From Eubacteriales bacterium (GTDB lineage Bacteria > Bacillota > Clostridia > Lachnospirales > Lachnospiraceae), in assembly GCA_030536555.1 (NCBI GenBank), contig JAUNPU010000003.1:62001-126000 (forward strand): DNA of 64,000 nucleotides, written 5' to 3'. Each line of letters starts with the position of its first letter. Position 1 is the stretch's first letter. Shown here piece after piece: positions 61,566 through 64,000 of the stretch. The notes under the pieces were generated by a model. The model had not been told where the DNA came from and made no database searches. It worked only from the letters and a program-made list of their open reading frames with translations. Made by a program: the position numbers and the translations under genes.

Positions 61566-62597
61566 CTATGGCTGCTGCTTCTCCAGCTTCTGAATCAGCA
61601 GCAGGTTCTGTCGTTCAAAATTATTCAGCACAGCTTCGTCAAAGGATTCCGGCTCTGTCGTCGGCTCATACCAGATCTGCCCCATAAAGTAGCTGTGCAG
61701 ATCCGGATTTTTGAATTTCCTGCCGTGCCGGGCGTAGATTTCATTTCTGGCAATGTACAGCACCGTCTCACTGCACTCTGCCAGCTCCTCTTCTGTGTAA
61801 TACCGCTGATCGGATTTCAACAGCGGTTCCACCGTTCCGGAGATGTCCCGGATGCCCTGAACCTGTTCCCGGTACGCCTGAATCTCCGGGTAATAAGGAT
61901 TGCCCTCTAAGTAAGGCAGGCGTTCCATAAGCCTGCGCTCCAGTTCCGGACCGTATGACTCGGAGGTGTCAGCCTGTGATTCCTGACTGTCGGGTACCGT
62001 CTCCTTGTGGTCTGACTCGGATTCCTGGTTGTCGGAGTCTGACTCCAGGCTGTTGTGCTTCGATTCTGCACTTTCGGGTTCCGGTTTTCCTCCCGTCGGA
62101 AGTCTTCTTCCAAATGCCCGGTCTGCCCGTGCCTCCATTCCCAACGTTCCATCGGAGATGTCTGCCAGCTCCTTAATATCGTCCATACATTCCCGCATGG
62201 TCCACACGCGGTTTAAGCGAAAGGGAATCCAGTAGCGAATGTACTGAAACTCGCTCACCTCTCCCAGATAGCTGCGCTCATACAGCTTACAGAGACAATA
62301 TGCATAATTGCGGTATACAATATCCTCCGGCGTTCCGGTCTTACAGGTAGAGAGATAGGCTCCCATCATCATCATGCCCTGACCAAACTGAACCGCTTTC
62401 TTCTCCCTGTCAGCTCTCATATAGACGCTTTTTGTCATCTCGACATACTGCTGCCCTTCCTGCCTTGCCTCTTCCCCGGGAACAGCGGGCGAAAGCAGAT
62501 AGAACGCTCCATTTCCCCACAGGCAGTAAGCGCATGCAAAAGCCAGAAGGATTCCTGCCACTGTATTTCTGATGCGTTTGATCCAGATTCGTCTCAC
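61566..62597 (-). CDS. YARHG-domain membrane protein
   Basis: 343 residues with a GTG start after AGGGGGAAGAG. One N-terminal anchor (VAGILLAFACAYCLWG) is followed by a helical region. A Ser/Asp/Glu/Gln-rich stretch lies at about 172-213 (SDSDNQESESDHKE, DSQESQADTSESYG). The YARHG domain ends the protein (ARNEIYARHGRKFKNPDLHS, then GQIWYEPTTEPESFDEAVLN). It is the second YARHG protein of the window; the other is the lipoprotein at 3097. The function is unknown; the domain is on the outer side. Confidence 0.8.
   Translation of the reverse strand: MRRIWIKRIRNTVAGILLAFACAYCLWGNGAFYLLSPAVPGEEARQEGQQYVEMTKSVYMRADREKKAVQFGQGMMMMGAYLSTCKTGTPEDIVYRNYAYCLCKLYERSYLGEVSEFQYIRYWIPFRLNRVWTMRECMDDIKELADISDGTLGMEARADRAFGRRLPTGGKPEPESAESKHNSLESDSDNQESESDHKETVPDSQESQADTSESYGPELERRLMERLPYLEGNPYYPEIQAYREQVQGIRDISGTVEPLLKSDQRYYTEEELAECSETVLYIARNEIYARHGRKFKNPDLHSYFMGQIWYEPTTEPESFDEAVLNNFERQNLLLIQKLEKQQP
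61955..62085 (-). repeat. Degenerate acidic repeat region in the YARHG gene
   Basis: Plus-strand strings such as GACTC(G/T)GATTCCTG recur irregularly and encode Ser/Asp/Glu/Gln blocks. The repeats are more diverged than those of the other genes. Confidence 0.6.
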
Positions 62598-62609
62598 ATT
62601 CTCTTCCCC

Positions 62610-63176
62610 CTACATGGACAGGTTCTTCATCAGAGAAGCGGCATACTCCACCGTCCCGTCATCCTCATACTCCGATGCCGGCTTCAGGCTGTCTAAGCGG
62701 CGCAGAAAGCTTCGCTCATCCAGAAATATCTTCACATTCGGGTCCAGCTTATTGGCGATGAACAGAGCATTGATTGCCTTCTCCGCCTTGCCGCTGTCGA
62801 TTTTCCTCAAGATGCAGTAGGCGTACACACCATTGGGATGGACCGCCACCGCATCGAAGGGCAGCACAAATTCCTTCGTGGTCACAATCAGGTCATAGAG
62901 CAGAACGCACCGATCCTCATATGCCTGCATCCGCTGATGAAATTCTGCTGACGGCGTCCGGTACTTCCATGAGGCAAGCAGCGGAGACGCCATATTTGCC
63001 ATGGGAAGCACCGTCAGAATCGCCATCACTGTCAAAATATTTTTCGCAGCCTGATTGTCCGTAAAGCTCCGCGCCGCCAGCTGCGCCAGAATCCCAGCCA
63101 CAAGCACCAGGGTGATTGTCAGCCGCATCCACTTATTGCGGTCCCGGTATCCATATTGTCCTTTGTTGATTTTCAT
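62610..63176 (-). CDS. Hypothetical membrane protein
   Basis: 188 residues from the ATG at 63176 with a GAGGAG site; the upstream ATG at 63191 has none. Two membrane segments occur early (LTITLVLVAGILAQLAARSF, NILTVMAILTVLPMANMA), followed by a folded cytoplasmic part (HQRMQAYEDRCVLLYDLIVT, then IDSGKAEKAINALFIANKLD). No family is recognised. It lies between the YARHG and SDR genes with gaps of under 20 bases, so it is probably co-transcribed. Confidence 0.65.
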   Translation of the reverse strand: MKINKGQYGYRDRNKWMRLTITLVLVAGILAQLAARSFTDNQAAKNILTVMAILTVLPMANMASPLLASWKYRTPSAEFHQRMQAYEDRCVLLYDLIVTTKEFVLPFDAVAVHPNGVYAYCILRKIDSGKAEKAINALFIANKLDPNVKIFLDERSFLRRLDSLKPASEYEDDGTVEYAASLMKNLSM

Positions 63177-63191
63177 GTTCCATCTCCTCAT

Positions 63192-63950
63192 TTACAGCCG
63201 TGTCATGATCTGCAGCAGCACCTCATGGGGCACGACCTTGCTGAGCAGCCAGAATGCCTTCATCACCGGTCCATAGACGGAAACACTCTTTCCCATCATA
63301 CTGTCGCGGATTGCCAGCTGTACCACCTTTCTGGGATTTGCCATGGTCAGCCGCTTATAGAGTGGAATCTTTCCGGTGGTCTCGGCAATATCGAAGAATT
63401 CCGTCTTCACCGGACCCGGGCAGACTGCAGTCACCACAATGTCCCGACTGCGCAGCTCTGCATTCAGCGCTCTGCTGTAGCTTAAGACAAATGCCTTCGT
63501 TGCCGCATAGATGGCAAATTTCGGCTGGGGCAGAAATGCCGCCGAGGACGCGTACTGGATGATCCGGCTGTGATCCGGAATATAGGGAAGCACCAGATGG
63601 GTCACGGCGCAAAGCGCCTCGCAGTTGAGCTGAACCATGCCGGTCTCATCCTCCAGCGCCAGATCGCCCACAGTGCCGATCTTGCCAAATCCGGCGGCGT
63701 TGACCAGGATGCGGACCTGGGGCTGTTCCTGCTCCAGTGCCTCCTTTAAGGTATCAAACGCCTCTCGTTTGCACAGGTCCAGGGAAAACGTGCGAAGGGG
63801 CACCGGAAGCTGGCTGCGCAGCTCCTCCAGCCGTTCCTCACGTCTGGCGATCGCCCAGATCTCTTCGATCCCGCCAAAGCGGTCTGCAAGCTGAATGATG
63901 GTTTCCCGTCCCATACCGGAGGACGCTCCCGTTACGATTGCAATCTTCAT
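63192..63950 (-). CDS. Short-chain dehydrogenase/reductase
   Basis: 252 residues from the ATG at 63950, ten bases after AGGAGG. The cofactor motif VTGASSGMGRETI begins near residue 6, followed by LVNAAGFGKIG (NNAG block). The catalytic YAATK is in KFAIYAATKAFVLSYSRALN (Tyr about 153, Lys about 157). CPGPVKTEFFD is typical of the DltE/YqjQ-like SDRs. The substrate is unknown. The 50 bases to the window edge hold only the ribosome-binding site and part of the upstream region. Confidence 0.88.
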   Translation of the reverse strand: MKIAIVTGASSGMGRETIIQLADRFGGIEEIWAIARREERLEELRSQLPVPLRTFSLDLCKREAFDTLKEALEQEQPQVRILVNAAGFGKIGTVGDLALEDETGMVQLNCEALCAVTHLVLPYIPDHSRIIQYASSAAFLPQPKFAIYAATKAFVLSYSRALNAELRSRDIVVTAVCPGPVKTEFFDIAETTGKIPLYKRLTMANPRKVVQLAIRDSMMGKSVSVYGPVMKAFWLLSKVVPHEVLLQIMTRL

Positions 63951-64000
63951 CTGTCTCATGCCTCCTGAAATGATTACTGCCAGCTTTTATGCTTTCGGCG

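Overview
The window looks like chromosomal DNA of a Gram-positive gut anaerobe of the Clostridia, most likely Lachnospiraceae. This is inferred from gene content. It has a glmS ribozyme, an FMN riboswitch ahead of ribD, an L27 protein with the N-terminal extension cleaved by Prp, the conserved TIGR03960-TIGR03936-rng-rplU-prp-rpmA-obg-yhbY-nadD-yqeK-rsfS block, HisZ with a short HisG, and strong Shine-Dalgarno sites including several TTG and GTG starts. No rRNA, tRNA, prophage, intact insertion sequence or CRISPR array was seen.

Layout. 1-2960: riboflavin operon ribD-ribE-ribBA (minus) behind an FMN riboswitch with its own terminator; ribBA runs off the left edge. 3.0-7.2 kb (plus): a YARHG lipoprotein, an ECF-like sigma factor with a DUF4367 membrane anti-sigma partner, and two small membrane or DUF proteins. 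7.2-7.7 kb: decayed DNA with a broken zinc-ribbon gene. 7.7-13.7 kb (minus): SRPBCC protein, metallophosphoesterase, methyltransferase, S41 peptidase, CmpB-like membrane protein, SDR. 14.0-15.9 kb (plus): TtcA-like PP-loop enzyme overlapping a Xer-type recombinase. 15.9-23.1 kb (minus): cell-envelope block with a 5'-nucleotidase carrying an internal LysM, two NlpC/P60 proteins and an LCP protein. 23.2-25.4 kb (plus): consensus promoter, glmS ribozyme, glmS and a long bidirectional terminator. 25.4-36.5 kb (minus): the ribosome assembly and translation block, with trkAH inserted between rng and rplU. 36.6-44.8 kb (minus): a visibly AT-richer nucleoside uptake and salvage island (deoC, BMP-family ABC transporter, HAD phosphatase, MTAP/PNP-like phosphorylase, LacI repressor) with two matching palindromic operators. 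44.9-47.6 kb: a secreted CAP-domain protein and pepT. 47.6-48.25 kb: a gene-free stretch with eight copies of a TTGGACAAT motif arranged as four stem-loops. 48.25-54.4 kb (minus): histidine operon hisZ-G-D-B-A and a HisF-like/HisI/HisE fusion. 54.6-56.1 kb (plus): PurF-family protein lacking its nucleophilic cysteine. 56.2-64 kb (minus): uracil permease, a Nif11-like small protein, recU, membrane proteins, lipase-like hydrolase, RluA-type pseudouridine synthase, second YARHG protein and an SDR.

The genes serve cofactor (FMN), amino-sugar, histidine and nucleotide supply, ribosome maturation and surface remodelling. The most unusual features are: (i) in-frame minisatellite-like repeats in at least eight genes, including inside housekeeping enzymes; (ii) the HisF-like domain fused to HisIE with its catalytic aspartates apparently missing; (iii) the PurF homologue with Gly where the Ntn cysteine should be; (iv) the eight-copy stem-loop cluster. 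Gene starts were chosen from visible ribosome-binding sites, so several differ from the longest possible ORF. Family names come from motif recognition without database searches.
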